Numbered from the stretch's first letter, positions 1 through 8,885 are shown. The stretch: DNA of 10,389 nt from Bacteroidota bacterium (GCA_023428585.1 JAEYXG010000325.1:1-10389), one strand, 5' to 3'. Program-made: numbers and translations. Notes: generated by a model not told the origin, from the letters alone.

Positions 1-716
1 AATTCAGTGTTCTTGATATTTCGAAGACTCAGATAAATAATTACAAGATCTCTGATACAGGTTTGGTATTGAGTAGTTATATTAAGTACAATAACCTATA
101 TCCTCAAAGTATAAGAAATCTTTCTGATTCAACCACAGTCATGCTCACAGCAATGCCCAATCAATCAGTTTTACTGCTGGATAAAAACGGGCGAATTAAA
201 GATCAGGTTCAATATCGCTTGTTTGATGAAGCTGGACTTAATTATGACAGATATTTTGAGCCCGCTGTACTTGATGTTTCCAGAAAAAATAAGATAATTG
301 TTGTTGCAGCAAATCATTTGCCTTCGCTTTCATTATACTCATACGAAAATGATAAGTTAAAATTGTTATGGACTAAGATGATATTTAAACCTTACTATAC
401 TTTCAAAAATAATTGGAGATGGGTAATTCCTGATAAAAACAGAGGAGGATTTGAGAATCTAGAGGTATCTGATAACTATATATACGTAACCTATTATGGT
501 ATCAAATCAGGAGATTGGGAAAAACAAATTAACCGGGATTTTGATGAAATTACTTTACTTGTTTTCGATTTTAAGGGAAATCTTGTAAAGAGTATCTTAC
601 TTGATAAAAATGTCTTTACATATACGGTTTCAAAAGATGACAGGATTTTATATGGCATGATAGAAAGACCTGACAGGCTAATTGTGAAATACCCACTAAA
701 AATAACTATTGAATGA
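1..716 (+). CDS. 6-bladed beta-propeller (TolB-like/BF3164-type) protein, 5'-truncated
   Basis: The frame is open from the left edge (first full codon at 3), so the N-terminus and any signal peptide lie outside the window; 237 residues to the TGA at 714-716 are visible. The visible part has short beta-strand-rich repeats typical of propeller blades, such as QSVLLLDKNGRIKDQV, NYIYVTYYGI and LLVFDFKGNLVKSILLD. It ends with a closing blade (DDRILYGMIERPDRLIVKYPL) resembling the C-terminus of the Bacteroidota BF3164-like lipoproteins. Family members are usually exported or lipid-anchored and lack a catalytic motif; their biochemical role is not established. The stop overlaps the next start as ATGA, so the two proteins are probably made together. 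The TTG at 63 is not a credible start because coding character continues upstream. Family assignment rests on recalled sequence style, not a search; another propeller family is possible. Confidence 0.72.
   Translation, partial: FSVLDISKTQINNYKISDTGLVLSSYIKYNNLYPQSIRNLSDSTTVMLTAMPNQSVLLLDKNGRIKDQVQYRLFDEAGLNYDRYFEPAVLDVSRKNKIIVVAANHLPSLSLYSYENDKLKLLWTKMIFKPYYTFKNNWRWVIPDKNRGGFENLEVSDNYIYVTYYGIKSGDWEKQINRDFDEITLLVFDFKGNLVKSILLDKNVFTYTVSKDDRILYGMIERPDRLIVKYPLKITIE
713..716 (+). other. ATGA stop/start overlap (translational coupling)
   Basis: The start codon of the thioredoxin-like gene (713-715) shares bases with the TGA of the propeller gene (714-716). No purine-rich Shine-Dalgarno stretch precedes it, so reinitiation after the upstream stop is the likely mode of translation. 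Confidence 0.8.
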
Positions 717-1273
717 AAAAGCCTCTTAAAATAATACTAATTATTTTTCTCTTTTTTCTCTTTTACAACTGTGAAAGGCGCACAGAGAAATATTATTTAC
801 GTGAACTGATAAATGAAAGATTAGGAGATTCAATAATATTCCCTTCGTCAATATACATGCCAATATCTGACAGTGATTCAATCCGATATGAGAAATTCCG
901 TAATTATGAGTATACCATGATAGTCTATACTGATGGTGATTGTGGCAAATGTATTTCTGATCTATATCAATGGAGTCAATTTCTAAAAGAGAATAGCAAA
1001 ACGTTTGCATCGATAAATCAAAAGTTTGTGATTTATTCAGCCAATTTTATACGGTTTGAATATACAACTGAAAAAGCAGGGTTATCTTTACCATACTACT
1101 ATGATAGTCTCAATAATTACACTTCAATTAATAAAGTAGATGATCCTGTGCTGTATACCTTATTACTTGATAGAGAAAATAGAATAAAACTTATTGGAAG
1201 TCCATTACGTAATCCTGCAATGTTAGAATTGTATCAAAAAGTATTATCTGAAAGTATAAATGATGAAGATTAA
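713..1273 (+). CDS. Thioredoxin-like lipoprotein with CGKC motif
   Basis: This is a 186-residue protein starting at the ATG that overlaps the upstream stop. The N-terminus is Lys-Lys followed by a hydrophobic run (residues 5-18) ending in Cys20, which looks like a lipoprotein signal; the FYNC box is looser than the usual LxGC, so lipidation is probable rather than certain. A strand (YTMIVYT, 67-73) runs straight into C77-G-K-C80, the position and spacing of a thioredoxin active site. Near the C-terminus, DDP (143-145) followed by a strand LYTLLLD resembles the cis-Pro loop, then a GSPLRNP turn and a final helix. It fits a compact TlpA/thioredoxin-like fold acting in the periplasm or at the cell surface. 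Whether it reduces, oxidises or only keeps a redox-like fold cannot be read from sequence. Its partner is probably the coupled propeller protein. It appears more AT-rich by eye than the genes downstream. Confidence 0.7.
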   Translation: MKKPLKIILIIFLFFLFYNCERRTEKYYLRELINERLGDSIIFPSSIYMPISDSDSIRYEKFRNYEYTMIVYTDGDCGKCISDLYQWSQFLKENSKTFASINQKFVIYSANFIRFEYTTEKAGLSLPYYYDSLNNYTSINKVDDPVLYTLLLDRENRIKLIGSPLRNPAMLELYQKVLSESINDED

Positions 1274-1313
1274 GTGTAAGCGCAATTACAACCAACAAAT
1301 TAACTAAATTGCA

Positions 1314-2411
1314 TTGAAAATCTATTTCATCATGTTCAAAGTAAACATTACCATGTTTACATGGATATTAGTAATACTGGTCTCCGGATGCAAACATCGA
1401 CAATACCAGGACTCTGTCGATATTTTATCTGATACCGGAAAACTTAATGTTGATACAATAATAGTTGAATCAACAGTTGTTGAAATGCAGCCCTTTAGAC
1501 TCGAAACCTATTGTAACGGTATTTTACAGTCCTTTCAAAAAGCCATTGTCCCCTTTGAAGTTCAGGGTAACCTGATAAATGTGCTGGTAAAAAACGGACA
1601 GTGGGTGAGTAAAGGACAGTTGCTTGCTCTAATTGATGATTATAAGCAGAAACAAGCATTGGCACAGTCGGAGGTCAATTACAAACTTGCTTTAATAAAC
1701 TATAATGATCAGTTATTGGTAACCGGCTACAGAATTGAAGATACTGCAAGAATTCCTAAGAATGTTAAAGAGGGGGCTATGCTTCGCTCAGGATTGTCAC
1801 AGGCCATTCTGGAATTGAACAAGGCACGAAATGAACTTGCGCATACAAGGATTACTGCTCCGGTTAACGGAATGGTTGCAGGATTAACAGCAAAACCTTT
1901 TACTCCTACAACTGAATATAAGAACTTCTGCACTTTGCTTGATACCCGTGATATGATGGTTAATTTTGATGTGCTTGAACAGGATGCAACACTTATTAAA
2001 CCGGGAATGGCCATTGAGGTATTGCCTGTGGCCATGCCGGGGAGTTTTAATGGTAAAATTGAAGGGGCTGATCAAATGCTCAGCAATTACGGAACACTCA
2101 GTGTTTCTGCACTTGTTCCGAACCCCAAAGGATTGCTTATTGACGGTATGAAGGTTAAAGTTGTTGTAAAAAAAGTAATTCCCAACCAAATAGTTCTACC
2201 TAAATCTGCAGTTCTGGCTAGGCAGAATCGTCAGGTAGTTTTTACTGTTGAAGATGGTCATGCTATTTGGAACTATGTTACTACCGGTTATGAAAACAGT
2301 TCACAATATACTATAACAGAAGGTCTAAAACCAGGGCAGCATGTTATTGTGAGCAATAATCTCACCATTGGTCATATGGCTCCTGTACTTGTTTCGGGGC
2401 AGGCAAAATAA
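1314..2411 (+). CDS. RND efflux periplasmic adaptor (membrane fusion protein), lipoprotein
   Basis: This adaptor links an RND inner-membrane permease to an outer-membrane channel. A hydrophobic signal ends in a good lipobox, LVSGC, with Cys26 the predicted lipidated residue. The order is as in the HlyD/AcrA family: first lipoyl half (about 80-109, with VLVKNGQWVSKGQLLALID), a short alpha-hairpin (about 110-178), second lipoyl half (TRITAPVNGMVAGL, 178-191), a beta-barrel (about 205-287, with the typical PNPKGLLIDGMKVKV), and a membrane-proximal domain to the end. At 365 residues it is at the short end for the family. The start is uncertain: TTG at 1314 gives 365 residues, but ATG at 1332 (359 residues) or ATG at 1353 would also leave a working signal peptide, and none has a clear ribosome site. 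It lies 40 nt after the thioredoxin-like gene with no visible terminator, and 7 nt before the first permease. Confidence 0.92.
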   Translation: MKIYFIMFKVNITMFTWILVILVSGCKHRQYQDSVDILSDTGKLNVDTIIVESTVVEMQPFRLETYCNGILQSFQKAIVPFEVQGNLINVLVKNGQWVSKGQLLALIDDYKQKQALAQSEVNYKLALINYNDQLLVTGYRIEDTARIPKNVKEGAMLRSGLSQAILELNKARNELAHTRITAPVNGMVAGLTAKPFTPTTEYKNFCTLLDTRDMMVNFDVLEQDATLIKPGMAIEVLPVAMPGSFNGKIEGADQMLSNYGTLSVSALVPNPKGLLIDGMKVKVVVKKVIPNQIVLPKSAVLARQNRQVVFTVEDGHAIWNYVTTGYENSSQYTITEGLKPGQHVIVSNNLTIGHMAPVLVSGQAK

Positions 2412-2418
2412 CTCAATT

Positions 2419-5400
2419 TTGAAGGACAGCAGCGATAAAGGAATAAAGCATTATAGTTCATTTACAGTGAATATGCTTTTTGTTTTGTTTGCTGTATGTG
2501 GACTTGCACTTATTCCCAGGCTAACTGTTAAGCTCAATCCAGGCCGTGAATCTAAGTCTCTCACCGTTAGTTTTGTTTATCCGGGTGCTGCCCCACAAGT
2601 GGTTGAGCATGAAGTTACTTCTGTGCTTGAAGGTGCCTTAGCAACCATGAACGGTGTCAGACAGATTGAATCTAACAGCAGTTTTGGGTATGGAAGTATT
2701 ATTATTGAAACCGAAGAGGAAAGTAATATTGAAACACTTCGTTTTCAAATTCTTTCAGTTATTAAGGATGTATGGCAGCATTTGCCCCAACAGGTGGGGT
2801 ATCCTGAAATTAGTTCTGGCAGTGACCAAAAAAGCAATAAGGAATTGCTTGTTTCATATACACTTACTGGTAACGCTTCGTCACACAAACTTCGGGAATA
2901 TGCTGATAATTCGATAAAAAGAGCTTTCAGTCGGATAAAGTCAGTCTCTGGAATTGAAACATACGGAGCTACTCCTTACGAATGGAAGTTCACATACAAC
3001 CACCAACTACTCAACCAATATGGCATTTCACCTAATGATCTTGCCGGTTCATTGAATCAGTGGCAACAAAAAACAGGTGTAGGTGTATCGGGTGATAATA
3101 TAACGACTAAAGGGTTGCATGCTACACCGGTAGTAATTTCGTATTCAGATGAAACCGAACTGATTAATTCCTGGAAGGACATACCTGTAACTATTATTGG
3201 AAATAAAATTGTGAGGTTTGGGGAGGTTGCAAAACTTGAAATTAAAGAACAACAGCCTGTAAATTATTTTAGGATAAATGGCAAGAATACCGTTTCAATA
3301 AACATTTATGCGGCACAAAACTCCAATCAACTTGCTCTTGCCAAAGATGTTGAAAAAGTTGAAAATAATATTAAAGCCTCATTACCCCAAGGATGGCAAT
3401 TGATCCAAATGTTTAATTCTAGTGACTATCTGAGGAAAGAAATTAATAAAACTGTACTACGTCTTATTGCTGCTTTAGTGTTGCTCTTTCTCTTCATACT
3501 GCTTGTTCAGCGGAGCTGGAAGTATCTGCTTTTCATCATAATAAGTCTTACTGTAAACATTTCAATAGCTTGTATCTTATATTATCTCTTTCATGTTGAA
3601 ATTCACCTTGTTTCAATTGCTGGTATCACTGTAAGTATTGGCATTATAATAGGTAATTATATAATAATGGCCGATTACCTGATGAAACGTAAGTCACTCA
3701 GGATTTACATGCCTTTGATGGGTGCTACCTTAACTACGTTGGGCGCACTCGTGGTTGTTTTTTTTCTTGATGATAATGATCAGGTTAACCTGATTGACTT
3801 TGCAATGGTTACCATAATTAACCTGTTAGTTTCACTTATAATCAGCTTGTTTTTTATTCCTTCACTCTTAACCGGACTCAGCATAAAACAAAGTGAAAAG
3901 CTTATCTCACAAAGAAGAGTTACACGAATTGCAACGTTTTCAAGTATTTATGGCGCATATATTAAATTCGCCCACAATTGGCGATATGCCTTTATAGTTT
4001 TAATAATATTGATGTTTGGATTACCCACTCATCTTCTTCCATTCTCAATTGAAAGGGAAACTGCCATTGCTAAAGCTTATAACAGAACTTTAGGAAGCAA
4101 TTTTTATAGAGAACATTTGCGGATGCCAATTGAACGGATTACAGGCGGAATGTTGCGATTGTTTATGCAGCATGTGTCAGATGGTAACGGATCTTACCAA
4201 CCATCAGGAGAAACAACGTTATATATGCGCGTTTCACTGCCAACGGGTACCACAATTGTCCAGCTTAATGAAGTATGCGTAAGGATGGAGAACTACCTTA
4301 GCAGATTTGAAGGGATACGACAATTTCAGACGTACGTTAACAGTCCTCAGGATGCCAGCATTATAGTTTATTTTACGAAAGAAGCTCAAAATTCAGCTAT
4401 ACCTGCTGAAGTAAAAAGTTTTTTAATTCAGAAAGCAAACGAATTTGCAGGTGCCGATTTTGGTATTTATCTGCGAAACGAATCGTTCAGCAATGAACTT
4501 ACTGAAGGTTGGCGTTCCTCACAAGTGCAGCTTAGTGGTTTTGATTATCGTCAACTGGTTTCACTGGCCCAGGATTTTAGTGATACACTAAGCCATAATC
4601 CCCGAATAAAGGATTTAGCCATTTTCAGTGGAAATGATATTTTCCTTCAAACTTCGACCGTTGATGAAAGAGGCTTGCTAATTGATAAAAGCAGACTTGC
4701 TAACGCCGGAATCGGATACAATGAATATATTACTGCTTTGCAGCGATATAATGCCGGTGCTACTGCACAAACAATGATTACCGGTGATAAAGGTTATACA
4801 CCTGTTAGTTTTTTTGCCAGTGACCTGAGCAGTCTTGATTTTTGGCAGTTTATGCACACTGCGATAGGAAATGATTCTGTAAAACTGCGTCCTGCCGAAG
4901 CATCCATCCTAACAACTATGCGTGTTGATGGAAACATTTATAAAAAGAATCAATCGTATATGATCAGACTGGCGTATAATTTTATCGGTCCTGATGAATT
5001 ATCAAGGAGAGTTCTGGAAAGGGAAACAAATAAATTTAAGGGACGGTTGCCGCTTGGATTCAAGGCGGAAATTCCGAAGTATGATTACGCATGGATGTTT
5101 GGCAGCAAACCAATCCAGTATTGGTTAATTGGATTGATCGTACTAATTATTTGGACAATTAGTGCAATTTTATTTGAGTCGCTGCTACAGCCACTGGTGG
5201 TGATAAGCATGGTTCCAATTTCGTATATTGGAGCGCTTTTTACCTTCTATTATTTTGAAATTCCTTTTGATGTTGGTGGTTATGCATCTCTTATCCTCCA
5301 TAGCGGATTGTCAGCAAACATGGTAATATATATTTTAAACGATCTTAATCAAATAAGGAAATACAACAAGCACAACCCACTTAAGAATTATGTAAAGGCA

Positions 5401-5634
5401 TTTAATTCTAGAATCGTACCACTTCTTTTAACAATACTATCAATAGTTGCGGGCTTGCTTCCTTTTTTGCTTTTTGATATATTTACAAGTTTCTGGACAT
5501 CTTTTGCAGCAGGCACTATTGGGGGACTGTTGTTTTTAGTCCCACTTATTGTGCTCTTTCTTCCAGTGTTTTTGAAGATGGATCTTAAAAATAAGAAAGA
5601 AAATTCGTTCACAAATAAACCGATAAAGCTGTAA
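2419..5634 (+). CDS. RND efflux permease, first of pair, lacking the TM4 relay Asp
   Basis: This is a 1071-residue AcrB/CzcA-superfamily permease. I place the start at TTG 2419, 7 nt after the adaptor stop; an in-frame ATG at 2368 would overlap the adaptor by 44 nt and add a non-homologous-looking tail. TM1 is about residues 18-35 (from NMLFVLF), followed by a large periplasmic domain. TM2-6 span roughly 346-485, TM7 about 523-543, a second large periplasmic domain follows, and TM8-12 run from about 900 to near the end, with the typical ESLLQPL after TM8. The segment GATPYEWKF is characteristic of the porter domain. The key oddity is TM4: GIIIGNYIIMAD places Gly412-Asn413 where AcrB has the proton-relay pair Asp407-Asp408, leaving only Asp419 further along. 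TM10 has Asn967 at the AcrB Lys940 position. It is full length with no frameshift, so it seems kept for a structural or substrate role beside the second permease. Substrate unknown. Confidence 0.93.
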   Translation: MKDSSDKGIKHYSSFTVNMLFVLFAVCGLALIPRLTVKLNPGRESKSLTVSFVYPGAAPQVVEHEVTSVLEGALATMNGVRQIESNSSFGYGSIIIETEEESNIETLRFQILSVIKDVWQHLPQQVGYPEISSGSDQKSNKELLVSYTLTGNASSHKLREYADNSIKRAFSRIKSVSGIETYGATPYEWKFTYNHQLLNQYGISPNDLAGSLNQWQQKTGVGVSGDNITTKGLHATPVVISYSDETELINSWKDIPVTIIGNKIVRFGEVAKLEIKEQQPVNYFRINGKNTVSINIYAAQNSNQLALAKDVEKVENNIKASLPQGWQLIQMFNSSDYLRKEINKTVLRLIAALVLLFLFILLVQRSWKYLLFIIISLTVNISIACILYYLFHVEIHLVSIAGITVSIGIIIGNYIIMADYLMKRKSLRIYMPLMGATLTTLGALVVVFFLDDNDQVNLIDFAMVTIINLLVSLIISLFFIPSLLTGLSIKQSEKLISQRRVTRIATFSSIYGAYIKFAHNWRYAFIVLIILMFGLPTHLLPFSIERETAIAKAYNRTLGSNFYREHLRMPIERITGGMLRLFMQHVSDGNGSYQPSGETTLYMRVSLPTGTTIVQLNEVCVRMENYLSRFEGIRQFQTYVNSPQDASIIVYFTKEAQNSAIPAEVKSFLIQKANEFAGADFGIYLRNESFSNELTEGWRSSQVQLSGFDYRQLVSLAQDFSDTLSHNPRIKDLAIFSGNDIFLQTSTVDERGLLIDKSRLANAGIGYNEYITALQRYNAGATAQTMITGDKGYTPVSFFASDLSSLDFWQFMHTAIGNDSVKLRPAEASILTTMRVDGNIYKKNQSYMIRLAYNFIGPDELSRRVLERETNKFKGRLPLGFKAEIPKYDYAWMFGSKPIQYWLIGLIVLIIWTISAILFESLLQPLVVISMVPISYIGALFTFYYFEIPFDVGGYASLILHSGLSANMVIYILNDLNQIRKYNKHNPLKNYVKAFNSRIVPLLLTILSIVAGLLPFLLFDIFTSFWTSFAAGTIGGLLFLVPLIVLFLPVFLKMDLKNKKENSFTNKPIKL

Positions 5635-5636
5635 TT

Positions 5637-8600
5637 ATGGTACGTTACCTGATAGAAAGGCCCATTGCAGTAATCATATCCTATATCGCCGTACTTATTG
5701 TGGGATTAATTACAGCCGGTTTGTTACCTGTTTCGTTGTTGCCCGAAGTTAAAATCCCTGAAATAACAGTTTATGTTTCACATCCAAATACAAGTGCCAT
5801 TGATCTTGAACGAACCTTAGTATCGGGTATAAGAGCCCGGTTGCAACAACTTCCCGGACTGGATGATATTACAAGTGAAACACGTGATAACAACGCAATT
5901 ATAAGATTGAAGTTTGCTTTTGGTACAAACACTGATTATTCCTTTATTGAAGTGAATGATAAGGTTGATGCTGCTATGGCAGGGCTTCCTCGTGAAGTCA
6001 AAAGGCCAAAAATAATAAAAGCAAGTACTACCGATTTGCCTGTTTTCTTATTGAACCTTAGTTTGAAAGGTAATACATCAGAGCAATACGATGAACAGTT
6101 TAACCAACTTAGCAGCTTTGCTGAAACTGTCATACGCAGACGCATTGAACAACTTAATTCAGTGGCTTTTGCTGATATCACTGGCTTGAACTCTCCGGGA
6201 TTGTATATCGTACCTGACATGCCGAAAATGCAGAGTATGGATGTGACTTTAAATGACCTAATCTTTGCACTTGATCAAAACAACACATCTGTAAGCGGAA
6301 TCATTGTCAGAGAAGGTCAATTACAATACAGTCTAATGTTCAGGAATGAACTTCGTACTGTGGATGATGTGAAAAGCCTGATTGTTAATGTACATGGCAG
6401 TCCTGTTTTGCTTGGTGAACTGGCTGATATTGGTATACATTCACAAGACCCTCAGGGAATGTATCTTTCTCAGGGAAAACGAGCTGTTTGTTTGGCTTTG
6501 ATTAAAAGCAGCGGTTCAAAGATAGAGACCATGCGTGATGAAGTAAAGGCACTCACAACTCAACTGATCAATGAATATCCCGAGATACAGTTTGAGGCCA
6601 GTCAGGACCAGTCATTTTTACTTACTTATACAATTGACAACCTGAAAAATAATCTCATTCAGGGCGCATTCCTGGCTATTATTATCCTGTTTTTATTTAT
6701 CAGAAATTACCGGAGTCCTCTTCTTATAGCACTTACTCTGCCTGTAACGCTCATAATTAGTCTTTTCTTTTTTTACCTGTTGGATATTTCAATCAATATT
6801 GTCTCATTATCAGGCCTTATACTTGGCGTGGGAATGATGATTGACAATTCTATAGTAGTTATTGATAACATCATACAGCACAGGCAAAGAGGCGAAAATC
6901 AGGTAAATGCCATCACAAAAGGCACGAATGAGGTGATTGCCCCCATGATTTCTTCAACGCTTACTTCCTGTGCAATATTTATTCCTTTGATATTTCTAAG
7001 TGGAATTTCCGGTGCACTCTTTTATGATCAAGCAATTGCCATAGCAATAGGACAGGGTATATCATTGCTGGTTTCTATTACTTTAACACCCACCTTATTC
7101 CATCTGGTACACCGGCAAGAACATAAACACAAGGAAATAAAATTCCTGAATAAGCTTAAACTCTTTGAGCTGGAAAATAAATATGAGCGAGGATTTGATC
7201 TCATATTCAGACATCAGTGGATAACGATGTCGGTTTTATTGATGATTCTGGCAGGAGGTTATCTCGCTTTTAATCAAATTGATAAGCGCCAGTTACCAGT
7301 ACTTCCGCAGCAGGAGACGATACTCGATATTGACTGGAATGAAAACATACATCCGGTTGAAAACAGCGAAAGAATTCAAAAACTTTTATCGCAAGCCGGA
7401 AAAAAAGTTTTGCAGTCAAATGCTTTTATTGGAGAGCAGCAATTTGTGCTGAACCGAGACCTTGATATGAGCGCTTATGAAAGTCAACTATATCTAAAGG
7501 CCGCTTCACCAGAGGTTATCAAAACTATAGAAAATAAGCTGAAGGCATTTCTTGCAAGTCATTATCCTGTTGCAACATTCACTTTTAAGGCACCTGAGAA
7601 TCCTTTTACTAAAGTTTTTTCAGGAAATGAAGGCAGTCTCACAGCAAGGTTGACTGGTGAAAACAGTGACAGCCCAATTCCTTTAAAGGAAGCACAGTCA
7701 ATCTCTGACGAAATTTCCCGTACGACATCAGTTCCTTCATATGGTATACCGGTAAGATCTCAATATTTGATCAGTGCAAAACCTGATATGCTGTTTAATT
7801 ACAATGTTGATTATAAAGTGGTTATTTCAGAACTCAGAACTGCTTTCAATAACAATGTTACCTCTAATCTAAAAGCAGTTGATAGATACATTCCTATTAT
7901 AATTGGATCGGAAGGTAATTCTATGCAAAAGGCACTAAATACTTTGTTTGTCAACAACCGTTCAGGGCAAAAAATACCCCTTAAGCTTCTCGTAGACACA
8001 GAGATGGTGAGTGATTACAGAACTATATATGGAGGACCTGAAGGAGTATATGTGCCAGTTAGTATTGAAGTTAAGGCATCTAAGACACAGGAAATAATCA
8101 CTGAAATTGAAGGTATTGTTCACGAGCGTTCCGGATTAGAAGTGGGATTTTCGGGCAGCTACTTCAGTAATCGCAAATTGATTTCCGAAATGGTAATTAT
8201 TCTGCTCATTTCAGTATTCTTATTGTACTTTATTCTTGCAGCCCAGTTTGAATCACTGACAATACCGTGGGTTGTTCTAATAGAACTTCCAATTGATATT
8301 GCTTTTGCTGCCATAATATTGTGGGTAGCAGGCAATTCTATCAATGCTATGTCATTGATTGGATTTGTGGTCATGGGCGGAATTATTATTAATGACTCTA
8401 TACTAAAGATTGATACAATCAATCAGCTAAGGCGTGAAGGTATGGAATTAATACCGGCGATACATGAAGGAGGCCGGAGGAGGTTAAAACCAATTGTAAT
8501 GACAGCACTTGTAACGGTAATTGCACTGCTGCCTCAGATGTTTGGCACTGATATGGGAGCTAAATTACAACTGCCACTTTCTTTAACCATGCTGGCAGGA

Positions 8601-8696
8601 ATGACAGCAGGTACATTTGTCAGTCTTTGGATTATACCATTACTTTATTATCATACCGTAACTGCCGGCAACAGGCTAAAGGCAACAAAAACTTAA
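5637..8696 (+). CDS. RND efflux permease, second of pair, with TM4 relay Asp
   Basis: This is a 1019-residue RND permease starting at the ATG 2 nt after the first permease stop. The N-terminus is canonical: MVRYLIERPIAVIIS leading into TM1, then LLPVSLLPEVKIPEITV. TM4 reads GVGMMIDNSIVVIDN, with Asp403 aligned to AcrB Asp407 and Asn404 to Asp408, plus Asp410 nearby. TM8 is followed by AAQFESLTIP. TM10 reads GGIIINDSILKID, giving Asn919 and Asp920 at the AcrB Lys940 and Asn941 positions, then EGGRRRLKPIVMTALVT, a strongly conserved RND segment. It should form the energised subunit, exporting substrate with ion influx. It differs clearly from its neighbour, so this is not a recent tandem duplication. 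The class (drug, lipid, peptide or metal) is not determined here. It is the last gene of the visible operon; no clear intrinsic terminator follows closely. Confidence 0.95.
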   Translation: MVRYLIERPIAVIISYIAVLIVGLITAGLLPVSLLPEVKIPEITVYVSHPNTSAIDLERTLVSGIRARLQQLPGLDDITSETRDNNAIIRLKFAFGTNTDYSFIEVNDKVDAAMAGLPREVKRPKIIKASTTDLPVFLLNLSLKGNTSEQYDEQFNQLSSFAETVIRRRIEQLNSVAFADITGLNSPGLYIVPDMPKMQSMDVTLNDLIFALDQNNTSVSGIIVREGQLQYSLMFRNELRTVDDVKSLIVNVHGSPVLLGELADIGIHSQDPQGMYLSQGKRAVCLALIKSSGSKIETMRDEVKALTTQLINEYPEIQFEASQDQSFLLTYTIDNLKNNLIQGAFLAIIILFLFIRNYRSPLLIALTLPVTLIISLFFFYLLDISINIVSLSGLILGVGMMIDNSIVVIDNIIQHRQRGENQVNAITKGTNEVIAPMISSTLTSCAIFIPLIFLSGISGALFYDQAIAIAIGQGISLLVSITLTPTLFHLVHRQEHKHKEIKFLNKLKLFELENKYERGFDLIFRHQWITMSVLLMILAGGYLAFNQIDKRQLPVLPQQETILDIDWNENIHPVENSERIQKLLSQAGKKVLQSNAFIGEQQFVLNRDLDMSAYESQLYLKAASPEVIKTIENKLKAFLASHYPVATFTFKAPENPFTKVFSGNEGSLTARLTGENSDSPIPLKEAQSISDEISRTTSVPSYGIPVRSQYLISAKPDMLFNYNVDYKVVISELRTAFNNNVTSNLKAVDRYIPIIIGSEGNSMQKALNTLFVNNRSGQKIPLKLLVDTEMVSDYRTIYGGPEGVYVPVSIEVKASKTQEIITEIEGIVHERSGLEVGFSGSYFSNRKLISEMVIILLISVFLLYFILAAQFESLTIPWVVLIELPIDIAFAAIILWVAGNSINAMSLIGFVVMGGIIINDSILKIDTINQLRREGMELIPAIHEGGRRRLKPIVMTALVTVIALLPQMFGTDMGAKLQLPLSLTMLAGMTAGTFVSLWIIPLLYYHTVTAGNRLKATKT

Positions 8697-8791
8697 AGTT
8701 CGTCGCTAAATGACAATTCATGACTTAAGTCCTCCATCATTCCTAAACATAGTTAATTATCCAATGTCAGAGTTGGGATTCATTTTTACCC

Positions 8792-8835
8792 ACTTACTAT
8801 CCACTTACTATCCACTAAGTACTCACTATATATAA
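8792..8835 (+). repeat. Left 11-bp-period array (ACT-phased)
   Basis: Four consecutive 11-bp units each begin with ACT at 8792, 8803, 8814 and 8825; the first two are identical (ACTTACTATCC). The later units decay but keep the phase. This array is the left inner half of the foldback element. Confidence 0.65.
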
Positions 8836-8841
8836 ATTATA

Positions 8842-8885
8842 AGGTGGATAGTATGCGAATAGTTAGAGAATAGTTAGCGTGTAGT
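8842..8885 (-). repeat. Right 11-bp-period array (TAGT-phased), inverted relative to the left
   Basis: Four 11-bp units each end in TAGT, at 8849-8852, 8860-8863, 8871-8874 and 8882-8885. Read on the opposite strand the units begin with ACTA, like the left array, so the two arrays face each other. The outer two pair best with the left side (7/11 and 9/11 matches). Confidence 0.65.

Noticed and set aside
2368..2418. ATG at 2368 as start of the first permease
   Set aside because: It would overlap the adaptor by 44 nt and add 17 residues unlike RND N-termini; TTG 2419 fits better.
2654..2917. Alternative-frame ORFs within the permease and adaptor genes, including antisense ones
   Set aside because: They lie wholly inside strongly supported genes and show no family features.
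2419..8696. Assignment of the permeases as heavy-metal (CusA/CzcA) exporters
   Set aside because: No metal-binding Met or His cluster was identified and no metal-resistance genes are nearby; substrate left open.
8722..8731. GACTTAAGTC palindrome as an operator or terminator after the efflux operon
   Set aside because: Ten bases without a loop or T-tract; expected by chance in a window of this size.
8792..8885. CRISPR-like array or integron attC-like site in the 11-bp repeats
   Set aside because: Units are 11 bp with no distinct spacers, no repeat of CRISPR length, and no cas or integrase gene in the window.
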